Source: Paenibacillus sp. FSL H8-0548 (GTDB lineage: Bacteria; Bacillota; Bacilli; Paenibacillales; Paenibacillaceae). From it: DNA of 64,000 nucleotides. The stretch covers positions 1,438,501 through 1,502,500 of the forward strand of contig NZ_CP152049.1 in the NCBI RefSeq assembly GCF_038630985.1. Direction: 5' to 3'. Positions 36,056-44,544 of this stretch are shown in pieces (within the stretch, counting starts at the first letter, position 1; each line of letters begins with the position of its first letter). A program made the translations under genes and the position numbers. Under the pieces are notes generated by a model, which did no database searches, was not told the origin of the DNA, and saw nothing but the letters and a program-made list of their open reading frames with translations.

Positions 36056-37492
36056 ATGAAATTAGCAGGCTTCGGAATGAAAAAGCTTACTGGCGCGGCC
36101 TTAATGACTGCGCTGCTGCTCACGGGCTGCTCGGGTCAGGCTGATCCGACCGCTTATCCGTCAGCGCCGCCTGATTACAAGCTGTACGATACGGATAATC
36201 TTCACAACGAGGCAGCTTGGAACACAAGCAATGTGCATGATCCGTCCATTTTGAAGGATGGGGATACTTATTATATTTATTCTACGGATGTGAAGGTCGG
36301 CGGTACGGGCACTCCTGGCATTATGGTGCGAAAGTCGAAGGATCTGATTAGCTGGGAGTGGGTTGGCTATGCGTTCGTTGGCGTTCCAGAAGAAGCGGAG
36401 ACGTGGACTGGGGCAACGGGACTATGGGCGCCGGATATTGAGAAGTTTGGCGACACTTATTATTTGTATTATTCGGCATCGACCTTCGGCTCCAATACCT
36501 CTTATATCGGTGTGGCGACCAGCTCATCGCCAGAGGGACCGTGGACAGATCAAGGAGAGGTTGTGAAGACCTCGGGAGTGGACGATCCAAACGCGATTGA
36601 TCCGAACATCGTTTTGGATGCGGACGGCAAGGCATGGTTTGTTTACGGTTCTTTTTTTGGCGGGATTTACGTATCGCCGCTTAATCAAGAGACAGGCAAG
36701 CTTGCGGAGCCCGGCTTCGGTACGAAGATTGCTGCCCGCAGCAGGTCGATGGAGCAAGGCGCGGTGGAAGGACCTTATGTCATCTATAATCCCGAGCAGG
36801 AAAAATATTATTTATTCGTTTCGTACGACTCTTTATCCTCCGATTACAATGTTCGGGTTGGGCGCTCGGAATCGATAACGGGACCTTATCTGGATTCGAA
36901 TGGACGCGATATGCTGGATGTTGACTATGAGGCTCAATTCGAAATCGGGAACAAGCTCATTGGCGGCTATCGTTTTAATGAAGGAGAAGGTTGGATATCT
37001 CCCGGGCATAACTCTGTTTTGCAGGATGGCAGCGACTACTATCTGGTGCACCATGCAAGGCCAGAGCAGGATTCGAACTGGATGTATCTCCATGTGAGGC
37101 GGATGGTGTGGACTGCGGACGGCTGGCCGGCCGTATCCCCTGAACGCTATGCAGGCGAAACGCCGCAGAAGGTGGCGGCAGGCAGCATACATGGTGAATG
37201 GGAGCTGCTTGTCCATGAGAAGCTCATTGACGGACAAGTCGGGTCCAATACGATTACTTTACTGAAGAACGGCAAGATTGAGGGCGGCGAACCAAAGGAT
37301 TACTGGAAGTTTGACGGAGATCATACCTTGACCTTGTACTGGCACGATGCGGAGGGCACAGTTATTTCAGAGGAGACTGTTCTTCTGTTGCCCGCATGGG
37401 ACTGGGAACGGAACAAGGCTGCTCTCGTCTTCACAGGGATGAATGAAAGCGGTGCCGCCGTCTGGGGCAAGCAGCTGTCTCGAGACTCGTAG
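36056..37492 (+). CDS. GH43 arabinan endo-1,5-alpha-L-arabinosidase, lipoprotein
   Basis: 478 residues. The signal peptide has lipobox LLTGC (Cys25), so the enzyme is anchored outside the cell. The propeller has NVHDPSIL (Asp62, base), TGLWAPDIEKFGDTYYLYYS, NAIDPNIVLD (second Asp) and EGPYVIYNPEQ (acid Glu), a pattern of GH43 subfamily 4/5-type arabinanases. A C-terminal beta-barrel of about 110 residues follows. It closes the importer operon with a 19-nt gap. Outside cutting of arabinan here, import next, and inside trimming by the 31646 enzyme form a coherent pathway. Confidence 0.9.
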   Translation: MKLAGFGMKKLTGAALMTALLLTGCSGQADPTAYPSAPPDYKLYDTDNLHNEAAWNTSNVHDPSILKDGDTYYIYSTDVKVGGTGTPGIMVRKSKDLISWEWVGYAFVGVPEEAETWTGATGLWAPDIEKFGDTYYLYYSASTFGSNTSYIGVATSSSPEGPWTDQGEVVKTSGVDDPNAIDPNIVLDADGKAWFVYGSFFGGIYVSPLNQETGKLAEPGFGTKIAARSRSMEQGAVEGPYVIYNPEQEKYYLFVSYDSLSSDYNVRVGRSESITGPYLDSNGRDMLDVDYEAQFEIGNKLIGGYRFNEGEGWISPGHNSVLQDGSDYYLVHHARPEQDSNWMYLHVRRMVWTADGWPAVSPERYAGETPQKVAAGSIHGEWELLVHEKLIDGQVGSNTITLLKNGKIEGGEPKDYWKFDGDHTLTLYWHDAEGTVISEETVLLLPAWDWERNKAALVFTGMNESGAAVWGKQLSRDS

Positions 37493-37603
37493 CGAGCTAT
37501 TGAGCAAGCGAAAGAATGCTCAGCAAAGAGCTAAACCGAGTTAGCTTTTAGAACAAAAATTGAATAATAGCTGGACATAATAATGATGTTTGGTAAGTCT
37601 GGT

Positions 37604-37630
37604 AAAAGGTCTCTTACACAGAGACCTTTT
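37604..37630 (+). promoter_or_regulatory. leader hairpin of the decayed GreA-like locus
   Basis: AAAAGGTCTCT pairs perfectly with AGAGACCTTTT over TACAC, followed by ACTATTTTAGGAGGAG. Position and flanks match the hairpin at 23634. Confidence 0.6.
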
Positions 37631-37652
37631 ACTATTTTAGGAGGAGACAAGG

Positions 37653-37915
37653 ATGAGCAAAGCAACGGATTGTGGCAGCAGAATCAGCAATGTGCTATCC
37701 AGACTACAATACGCAGGATTCCTTTACGATAGTCCTGCCTGTTGTTTGCCAGCTTAGTGGTAAGTGTTTTCAGGAAAAAGCATGCTTGAGACGGGCTGCA
37801 TGTTCAACTACCGCGAAGGACAAGGTTTCGTGGTTTTTAAATTGCTGTACGTGAAATTAAAAGTTTGGTCAAGCACATGCCAGTCCGCATAATTGGTCAA
37901 GTCCCCTCATAGACA
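37653..37915 (+). pseudogene. decayed GreA-C-domain paralogue with leader ORF
   Basis: AGGAGGAGACAAGG is followed by ATG 37653, whose peptide begins MSKATDCGSRISNV, like the leader at 23681. It runs directly into a fragment that, in another frame (from about 37696), reads YPDYNTQDSFTIVLP, nearly identical to YPDFDTKDSFTIVMP of the 23745 protein. Further on, weak matches to the domain end appear in yet another frame (GLHVQLPRR near 37790-37816). The N-terminal helical half is deleted and frameshifts interrupt the rest, so no functional protein is expected. Confidence 0.7.
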
Positions 37916-37958
37916 TGTTATCAGCCAGTAAAAAACAATGTGCAGAGGGGATGATTAC

Positions 37959-39161
37959 ATGCGTCGCATGACATGGACCGCGGCAATAATATTATGTCTA
38001 TCATTAATATTGGCAGCTTGCGGAACGAAGGACGCCGAGTCCGTGGTTAAGGACCTCGACAAAGTAGTAAACAGTATGGAGAGCTATCAGGGAAGCGGTA
38101 CGATGACACTGCGGACGGGACAGCAGCCACTGGAGTATAAGGTGGAGATCTCCTACCAAAAGCCGCAATATTATCGGATCAAGCTGACGAATGAAGAGAA
38201 GGACATTACTCAAATCGTGCTTCGCAATGACGACGGCGTATTCGTTCTCACACCGAAGCTGAATAAAGTGTTCCGCTTCCAAAGCGATTGGCCGCAAAAC
38301 CAAGGCCAAGTGTATTTGTACCAAACGCTAATTCAAAGCATTTTAGTAGATAATTCACGGCAATTTGTAAGCGACGAGAATGCTTACGTCTTTGATGTAA
38401 TGGCCAACTATAATAACGGCTCTCTGGCTCGCCAGAAGATTTGGCTGAATAAATCAGACTACAAGCCGGTGCAGGTAGAGGTTAGTGATACAAACGCGGC
38501 TGTCATGGTCGAAGTGAAATTTGATACGTTCGATTTTGGAACTAAATTTGACAAGGCAGTATTTGAGACAGAGGCGAATATGAAGGCTACACCTTCCAGC
38601 CAGTCTTCTGATGAGCCGACAATGACATTGCCAGACCAGCCAGGTCATGATTCGGCAGACGAAAATGCAACAAAAGAAACGGATGAGAATGCAGACTCTG
38701 ATAACAGCGACAATGCATCAAACGATGACAGCGCGGTAGACGGAGATGATCAATCGGGTCATAGCGGTAATAAAGCCGATGATGCCGCAACTGGCGCGAA
38801 GCCAGAGGTGAAGGCTGATTTTGCAGCTATGAAGCCTTCCTACACGCCAGATGGCGTAACGGAGCTGGATTTAGTCGATATCGTTTTTGGCGGCAATCCG
38901 GGCCTCATGACCCGTTACACCGGAGATTACAGCTATACACTTATTCAAACAGAGCCGAAGGATCAGGCGGCTTCATTAATACCGGGTATGCTGGTTGATC
39001 TTGGGTTTACGATGGGACAGCTTAACAGTGATGATCAGAGCCTGCACCAAACGCTGGATTGGACGTACGAAGGACATCAATTCCGTCTGACAAGCTCGAA
39101 TCTTCCTGAAACGGAAATGATTAAGATCGCACAATCGGTACAGGGCGAAATCGGTAAATAA
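37959..39161 (+). CDS. ydcC: YdcC-type sporulation lipoprotein (LolA-like fold)
   Basis: 400 residues. Signal peptide with lipobox LAAC (Cys21). The next 190 residues match outer-membrane-lipoprotein-sorting/LolA-like proteins (MESYQGSGTMTLRTGQQP, then YKVEISYQKPQYYRIKLTN and WLNKSDYKPVQVEV). An Asp/Asn/Ser/Glu-rich low-complexity insert occupies about 215-275, then a second conserved part (GVTELDLVDIVFGGNPGLM) follows. In B. subtilis ydcC lies directly before alr and is linked to sporulation, and the same order occurs here. ATG 37959 has AGAGGGG upstream. Confidence 0.85.
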   Translation: MRRMTWTAAIILCLSLILAACGTKDAESVVKDLDKVVNSMESYQGSGTMTLRTGQQPLEYKVEISYQKPQYYRIKLTNEEKDITQIVLRNDDGVFVLTPKLNKVFRFQSDWPQNQGQVYLYQTLIQSILVDNSRQFVSDENAYVFDVMANYNNGSLARQKIWLNKSDYKPVQVEVSDTNAAVMVEVKFDTFDFGTKFDKAVFETEANMKATPSSQSSDEPTMTLPDQPGHDSADENATKETDENADSDNSDNASNDDSAVDGDDQSGHSGNKADDAATGAKPEVKADFAAMKPSYTPDGVTELDLVDIVFGGNPGLMTRYTGDYSYTLIQTEPKDQAASLIPGMLVDLGFTMGQLNSDDQSLHQTLDWTYEGHQFRLTSSNLPETEMIKIAQSVQGEIGK

Positions 39162-39311
39162 AGCGGATAAAAACGAGAATTCCCAAGACGTACTAGCCAT
39201 ATCCGGCTTTCATTTCATTGACAGTCAAAGCAGCAGCGTATAACATTATTGCTATTGATGTTTGCTGCTCGGATTATTGTGGCTGCCATATCTAAGGAGA
39301 AGGTGAACGGC

Positions 39312-40496
39312 TTGGACTCGTTTTATCGCCCTACCAGGGTTGAAATATCATTAGATGCATTACGACATAATTTACAAGCGTTTCGGGACGCCATGCCTCA
39401 AGGCTGCATGCTTATGGCTTCGGTCAAAGCAAATGCTTACGGGCATGGTGCCGTAGAAGTGGCGCGTGAAGCAGAACGCTTTGGCGTCGACTATTTAGGA
39501 GTCGCTTTTCTTGATGAAGCTTTGCAATTGCGGAAGGCTGGCATCCAAAGCCCGATTCTCGTACTAGGATTCGTGGCGGCGGATGCTTTGTCTGTTGCAA
39601 GGGAAAACAATATTACGATAAGTCTGTTTCGTGATGATATTTTAGAAGCAGCAGCTAAGCTGCCTATGGATAGCAGCAATCGCAAGCTCAAGGTGCATAT
39701 TAAGGTTGATACCGGAATGGGACGTCTTGGCATTATCGGCAAAGATGCTGCAGTGTCTTTTATAGAGAAGGCTTTGCAGGTAACGCAGCTTAACGTTGAA
39801 GGCTTATTTACCCACTACGCACGTGCAGATGAAGCAGATAAGAGCTATACGCAGCAGCAGCATGACAGATTTCGTGAAGTGGCGGGCTATGTAGAGCAGC
39901 AAGGCCTGCCTATTCCGATCATTCATGCGGCGAACAGCGCTGCTGGTATCGATACACCAAGCATGGCAGGCAGCATGCTGCGTCTCGGCATTAGCATGTA
40001 CGGCTTATATCCTTCAGAAGAGGTTAACAAGCAGCGTATTGAGCTGGAGCCAGTTATGTCACTAAAGACGGAAGTGACTATGGCCAAAAGAACGCCAGCC
40101 GGCTGGGGAATCAGCTATGGTACACGTTATGTAACGCAGGGCGAAGAGCTTATTGGAACGCTGCCCATTGGTTATGCAGACGGCTTTAGCCGCATGCTTA
40201 CAGGCAAAGCGCATGGACTTGTTCGGGGAGTTAAGGCACCGATTCGCGGAACCATTTGTATGGATCAATGTATGATTGCGCTTGATGAAGCTTCAACTGC
40301 CGGAGCTGCGCCCGTTGGGCCAGGAGAAGAGGTTGTGCTTATAGGGCGTCAAGGCAATAATGTCATTACGATTGAAGAAGTAGCAGACCAACTGGGCACG
40401 ATCAATTATGAAATCATTTGTATGCTGGCTGCTCGTGTGCCACGGATCTATATAAGCGGCGGCCAAACAACCGCAATATTTAACCCCTTGGTGTAG
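39312..40496 (+). CDS. alr: alanine racemase
   Basis: 394 residues of a PLP-dependent fold III enzyme that makes D-alanine for peptidoglycan. The PLP lysine is Lys39 in MASVKANAYGHG. KVDTGMGRLG and HAANSAAG and the second catalytic residue Tyr in GISYGT are all present, as is the MCMDQ-type entry motif (GTICMDQCM). The frame is open from 39249, but AAGGAGAAGG precedes TTG 39312, whose peptide starts with the usual N-terminus of the family. It lies between ydcC and the toxin-antitoxin pair. Confidence 0.95.
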   Translation: MDSFYRPTRVEISLDALRHNLQAFRDAMPQGCMLMASVKANAYGHGAVEVAREAERFGVDYLGVAFLDEALQLRKAGIQSPILVLGFVAADALSVARENNITISLFRDDILEAAAKLPMDSSNRKLKVHIKVDTGMGRLGIIGKDAAVSFIEKALQVTQLNVEGLFTHYARADEADKSYTQQQHDRFREVAGYVEQQGLPIPIIHAANSAAGIDTPSMAGSMLRLGISMYGLYPSEEVNKQRIELEPVMSLKTEVTMAKRTPAGWGISYGTRYVTQGEELIGTLPIGYADGFSRMLTGKAHGLVRGVKAPIRGTICMDQCMIALDEASTAGAAPVGPGEEVVLIGRQGNNVITIEEVADQLGTINYEIICMLAARVPRIYISGGQTTAIFNPLV

Positions 40497-40673
40497 ACTG
40501 AATTTGTACTGGTAATCTTTTCATCCTACATTTTTTTTCAATTGAAGAGGATTTTCGTCAAAAAGCACGAATGTAGTATGTAAGATCATCTATAACGGCT
40601 ATACATGAAAACATACAGCATATTTGATATACGGCGATCATAGATATGTTGAAGTATAGCGACGGCAATATTT

Positions 40674-40682
40674 TGTTATAAT
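40674..40682 (+). promoter_or_regulatory. extended -10 promoter of ndoAI-ndoA
   Basis: TGTTATAAT (40674-40682) is an extended -10 (TGnTATAAT), 42 bp before the GTG start. No good -35 is present at the right distance, as is common with extended -10 promoters. Confidence 0.5.
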
Positions 40683-40723
40683 GAGTAGTAAGGTTATGGA
40701 AAAGTTTTGGGGGTGCGAGTTCG

Positions 40724-41005
40724 GTGGCCAATGTACAAAATACCAAAAGAATCATGATTAGCCTGCCAGATCACTTGCTGGAGGAGGTTGACGGGATTGT
40801 TGCAAAGGAAAACTCCAACCGCAGCGAATTTATTCGGCAAGCCATGAAGCTATATTTGGTGGAACGCAAAAAGCGCCAAATTCGTGAGTCCATGCAGCGC
40901 GGATATATGGAAATGGCGAAAATAAACCTGATCATGGCCTCGGAAGCTTTTCAAGCGGAGGAAGAAGCAGATCATACGTTAGGCCGTCTCGTTAGCGGGG
41001 TGTAG
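40724..41005 (+). CDS. ndoAI: antitoxin EndoAI (MazE-type)
   Basis: 93 residues. The N-terminal ribbon-helix-helix (TKRIMISLPDHLLEEVDGIV, then NRSEFIRQAMKLYL) binds DNA and dimerises; the charged C-terminal part wraps the toxin. GTG 40724 follows GGGGGTGCG. The gene is 3 nt before the toxin gene and likely autoregulates the pair. The order alr-ndoAI-ndoA is as in B. subtilis. Confidence 0.95.
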   Translation: MANVQNTKRIMISLPDHLLEEVDGIVAKENSNRSEFIRQAMKLYLVERKKRQIRESMQRGYMEMAKINLIMASEAFQAEEEADHTLGRLVSGV

Positions 41006-41008
41006 AGG

Positions 41009-41359
41009 TTGATTGTAAAACGCGGAGATGTTTTTTTTGCGGATTTATCACCTGTCGTCGGATCGGAACAGGGAGGTGTTCGCCCCGTTTTGGTCATTCA
41101 GAATGATATCGGAAATCGCTTCAGTCCTACCGTAATCGTCGCTGCGATTACAGCTCAAATTCAAAAGGCAAAGCTGCCTACTCATGTGGAAATGGATGCT
41201 GCGGCACACGGGTTTGATCGTGATTCTGTCGTGCTTCTTGAGCAAATTCGAACGATTGACAAGCAAAGGCTAACCGACAAAATTACGCATTTGGATGATG
41301 AAACGATGCGTAAGGTTGATGATGCGTTGTTGATTAGTGTAGGATTAATCGATTTTTAA
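41009..41359 (+). CDS. ndoA: endoribonuclease EndoA (MazF toxin)
   Basis: 116 residues, the usual length. [18 protein letters not shown] and [12 protein letters not shown] are strictly typical. The catalytic pair Arg25 and Thr48 of the B. subtilis enzyme falls at the same positions here. The enzyme cleaves single-stranded RNA at a short U-rich site and is held by EndoAI. The start is TTG 41009, and a terminator follows. Confidence 0.96.
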   Translation: MIVKRGDVFFADLSPVVGSEQGGVRPVLVIQNDIGNRFSPTVIVAAITAQIQKAKLPTHVEMDAAAHGFDRDSVVLLEQIRTIDKQRLTDKITHLDDETMRKVDDALLISVGLIDF

Positions 41360-41368
41360 AGTAGGAAG

Positions 41369-41417
41369 AGCTATTTAGCATCCAAAGAGATCATCTCTTG
41401 CTGAATGGCTTTTTTTG
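41369..41417 (+). terminator. terminator after ndoA
   Basis: AGCTATTTAGCA pairs (with G-U pairs) with TGCTGAATGGCT; an inner stem AAGAG/CTCTT closes the loop. Seven T follow. Confidence 0.75.
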
Positions 41418-41535
41418 TCGATTGGAACCGAAAAATGGTGGAATTAGAAAAAAATGATAGACAAATGAAAGCTTATTTTGCTATTATGAATTCAATTACT
41501 TATTGCTAACTAATATATGAGCTTTATTATGCGAA

Positions 41536-41583
41536 GAACGCACGTAGTACGCCTTAAATGGCTACTGCTGCGTTCTTTTTTTT
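41536..41583 (+). terminator. hairpin with T-run just before the Tad operon
   Basis: GAACGCA (41536-41542) pairs with TGCGTTC ahead of eight T, with an inner GTAG/CTAC pair. It ends about 10 nt before the ribosome binding site of the first pilus gene. That is closer than a spent upstream terminator would normally lie, so attenuation is possible. Confidence 0.55.
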
Positions 41584-41606
41584 GTGCTCAGTGAGGAGTG
41601 AGGATA

Positions 41607-42329
41607 TTGAGAAGGCGTAATGCGATGATTAGCTTAACTGCTGCGGTGCTGTCGGCAAGCCTCGTTTATGGCATGTATGAGCTGCAGCGCAATCAAATTG
41701 AGCTTGATGACACCATTGCGATTATTGTTCCGAAGCGCTTCATCGGAGCGGGAGAGCGGCTGAAGGAAAGTGATCTGGAGTTTAAAATGCTGCCGAAGGC
41801 TGCTTATGTGTCAGATATGATAAGCAAATTAGAGCACGCAGCAGGGAAAGAAACGATTATTCCTTTAGGGCAGGGCGAACCGCTCTTGCATTGGAAGGTC
41901 GACGATTATTATTTTCAGCCTAAACGTTCAGAGTCGACCTTTCAAATTCCGAAGGAATATATCCGCTCGATTTCAAACGGAATTAGAGCGGGTGATAAGG
42001 TGATGATTTATGCATCAGGAGAAGCAGCTCCTTCCATGCGGATATTCTCAGAAGCGGTTACTGTCGCATCGGTTAAGAGCTCAGGCAACGTAGAGATCGA
42101 TAGCATCGAGAATCCGAACCTATTTTCACTGGCGGAAGGAAACAAGCAGCAAATGTATGCTTCTAGGCGAGAAGCAAATGGAATGATCGATTATTTAAAC
42201 TTGAATTTATCGGAAGAGCAATGGCTGCAGCTGGATGACTTATGCAAGGCTGGAGAGTTGAAGCTGGTTGTTGCGTACAGTCCTGAGTCGCTTAATTTAG
42301 CTGTAGGCGAGGAGGGGGATAGATCGTGA
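41607..42329 (+). CDS. CpaB-like SAF-domain pilus assembly protein
   Basis: About 240 residues. An N-terminal membrane anchor (MISLTAAVLSASLVYGMYEL) is followed by a SAF/CpaB-like domain (AIIVPKRFIGAGERLKESDL, then IPLGQGEPLLHWKV). In Tad systems CpaB/RcpC stabilises the secretion apparatus. The frame opens at GTG 41598; TTG 41607 lies downstream of GAGGAGTGAGG and is preferred. First gene of the pilus operon; its end overlaps the next gene by 4 nt. Confidence 0.7.
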   Translation: MRRRNAMISLTAAVLSASLVYGMYELQRNQIELDDTIAIIVPKRFIGAGERLKESDLEFKMLPKAAYVSDMISKLEHAAGKETIIPLGQGEPLLHWKVDDYYFQPKRSESTFQIPKEYIRSISNGIRAGDKVMIYASGEAAPSMRIFSEAVTVASVKSSGNVEIDSIENPNLFSLAEGNKQQMYASRREANGMIDYLNLNLSEEQWLQLDDLCKAGELKLVVAYSPESLNLAVGEEGDRS

Positions 42330-43174
42330 CTGGAGCTATGGCGCCTATAGCTGTATTTATCGGCACAACACCTAATATCGGGACTACGGCAGCTGCATTT
42401 GCTGCAGCTTATCGGATAGCGGAAGCAAGCGGCAAACCAATCGGTTATTTATGTCTTAATCTTAAGAGCGCTAAGATCCATCGCTACTTAGGTATTGACG
42501 AGCCGCTTGTTACATTGGATAAGCTTCGTCCGGAGCTTAGATCCTACACGTTGTCGCCCGAGCAGCTGCATAGAGCAGCCTATACGGTACCAAGCCAGCC
42601 GAATCTACATATTTTGTTCGGTAATCTGATGAGGGATCAAGCTGAATATTTCACACCTGAGGAAGCGGAGCATTTGCTCTCGATTGCAGAGCAAGCCTTC
42701 GCATTTACTATTTTGGATGTAGGGGCCTATTGGGATAATGCAGCGACAATTTGTTCTATTGGCAGAGCAAGCTCACGTATTCTCGTAACGACACCGGCGT
42801 TATCTCATTTTCAAGAGGATGGCAGGCGGTGGATAGGTCAGGTATCTCCTTTATTCGGGATTGCTCCCAAGCAGTATGATTTGATCGTTATTAACGGCCC
42901 ATGGAGAAATGGAGGTTATCAGATGAAGCATATTTGCAAAGAGCTAGGCACATCGGCGCTCGGACAGCTTCAATTGAGTGAGCCGGTCTTTAGTCAATTG
43001 GATAATGGAACGTATGCAGAGTGGCTCAAATCAGACTCGGAGGGCAAGCAAATGATGCAATTTCCAGCTAAAGCAATGATGCAGCGGCATGGCATGCGCA
43101 GCAGACCGACAACGATATCGGTTCAGCCGTGGTATCGGAAGCTGCTGGCTCATCGAGACGGTACAAGCTCATGA
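42326..43174 (+). CDS. CpaE/MinD-like protein with degenerate P-loop
   Basis: 282 residues, overlapping both neighbours by 4 nt. The N-terminus APIAVFIGTTPNIGTTAAAF occupies the place of the deviant Walker A of ParA/MinD proteins (KGGxGKT), but both lysines are gone. The later DVGAYWDN and VIINGP-like segments match the fold. In Tad loci CpaE positions the machinery. The missing lysines suggest that this copy does not hydrolyse ATP. The start is GTG 42326. Confidence 0.7.
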   Translation: MTGAMAPIAVFIGTTPNIGTTAAAFAAAYRIAEASGKPIGYLCLNLKSAKIHRYLGIDEPLVTLDKLRPELRSYTLSPEQLHRAAYTVPSQPNLHILFGNLMRDQAEYFTPEEAEHLLSIAEQAFAFTILDVGAYWDNAATICSIGRASSRILVTTPALSHFQEDGRRWIGQVSPLFGIAPKQYDLIVINGPWRNGGYQMKHICKELGTSALGQLQLSEPVFSQLDNGTYAEWLKSDSEGKQMMQFPAKAMMQRHGMRSRPTTISVQPWYRKLLAHRDGTSS

Positions 43175-44544
43175 CGGCGGAGCAGAGTAGGTTCTCGCCA
43201 TCAGAATTTGCAGCTCGAAAGCAATTAGAAAAGGACAGCCGGGACGCTGAGATGATGCTCCCCTATCTTGCGGCTGACACACAGGATGAATTCGTCAGGC
43301 TGGCTGAGGACATTAGAGCCTATTTAAGCTCCCCGCATGGGCTTGGCGAGGAAGAGAGGCGGCAGTATAGTGAAACGCTTAATCGGGCGGTGCTGGGCTA
43401 CGCTCAGGAGCGGGAGCAGGTCATGGCTGTCATTTCGGATCGGCTGATTAGATTGCGAGTTCATGGCGCGGTCAATGTTCAGCATCCGTACCAAACCCTT
43501 GCAGAAGCATTGTTCGCAGAAGTGGTTGGGCTTAATGTGCTTGAATTGGTATTGGCGGATAAGGAAGGCTTAGAGGAAATACAAGTAGTTGGCCAGCAAA
43601 TTTTCATTGTCAAGCATGGGCTGACCTATCCCTCTGCTTATCGTTTCAACAGCATTCGAGAGGTAGAGCGTGTCCAGCAAAATTTGGTGCTCTACAATAA
43701 CGATCGGATTAATCCACGGAAGCGGTGGGCGGAGGTGATGCTGCGAGATGGGTCCCGTGTAACGATGACTGGCTTTGGATTCACAGCAACCCCGACCTTG
43801 ACTATACGTTTCTATACGGTTCGCAGCTTCAGTCTAGAGACGTTAGGCAGTCCGGCATATAGGACGATGAATGGACGAATACAACAGCTGCTTAAAGCGA
43901 TATTGGCGGCGAGATATAATCTGGTCATTATTGGACCGACGAATTCAGGAAAAACAAATCTTATGAAAGCATTAATTGCGGAGCTTCCTGATGCGGAGCG
44001 AATTATTACGATCGAAGGGCGATTCGAGATGATGCTTGGGCGTGATTTTCCGAGCAAAAATGTCGTGGAATATATGACAGAGGAAGATGATGCGTATCAT
44101 CGTGCTGACCAAGCCTTTAAGCTCGCTCTTAGACAATCTCCGCAGCGGATCATTCATGCTGAAATACGAGATCTCGATGCCAATATTTATGTTAGAGCCT
44201 GTACGAGAGGACACTCAGGAAGCATGACAACGGTGCATGCAAGCAAATTAGAGGATGTGCCGGAGGCGATCACCGACATGTGCATGCTCGATGGCAGAGG
44301 CATGAATGCTGAACGCCTGACGAAACGGATTACACAATACGTGACGGAGATCGGTATCGAGATGAGCTATTTGGGAGGACGCCGGGTAATTAGCCGCATA
44401 GGAGAGCTGCGCTGGGAGGAAGGACAGAGCTGTGTGCGGGATTGGGTGAGGTTTGATGAGTCCTTGAAGGATTGGATATATCCATCGCTTCCTGCTAAGA
44501 GGGCAGCTGCTCATATTGCTGATGGGAGGGAGCATGATGAATAA
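43171..44544 (+). CDS. cpaF: CpaF/TadA-type secretion ATPase
   Basis: 457 residues, type II/IV secretion ATPase. The N-terminal helical part and the beta domain (VVGLNVLELVLADKEGLEEI) precede Walker A GPTNSGKT (255-262), an Asp/Glu box and LRQSPQRIIHAEIRD (Walker B region), then TRGHSGSMTTVHA (His box). It powers pilus assembly. ATG 43171 overlaps the stop of the previous gene by ATGA; an earlier in-frame start at 43129 would need a longer overlap. Confidence 0.9.
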   Translation: MTAEQSRFSPSEFAARKQLEKDSRDAEMMLPYLAADTQDEFVRLAEDIRAYLSSPHGLGEEERRQYSETLNRAVLGYAQEREQVMAVISDRLIRLRVHGAVNVQHPYQTLAEALFAEVVGLNVLELVLADKEGLEEIQVVGQQIFIVKHGLTYPSAYRFNSIREVERVQQNLVLYNNDRINPRKRWAEVMLRDGSRVTMTGFGFTATPTLTIRFYTVRSFSLETLGSPAYRTMNGRIQQLLKAILAARYNLVIIGPTNSGKTNLMKALIAELPDAERIITIEGRFEMMLGRDFPSKNVVEYMTEEDDAYHRADQAFKLALRQSPQRIIHAEIRDLDANIYVRACTRGHSGSMTTVHASKLEDVPEAITDMCMLDGRGMNAERLTKRITQYVTEIGIEMSYLGGRRVISRIGELRWEEGQSCVRDWVRFDESLKDWIYPSLPAKRAAAHIADGREHDE

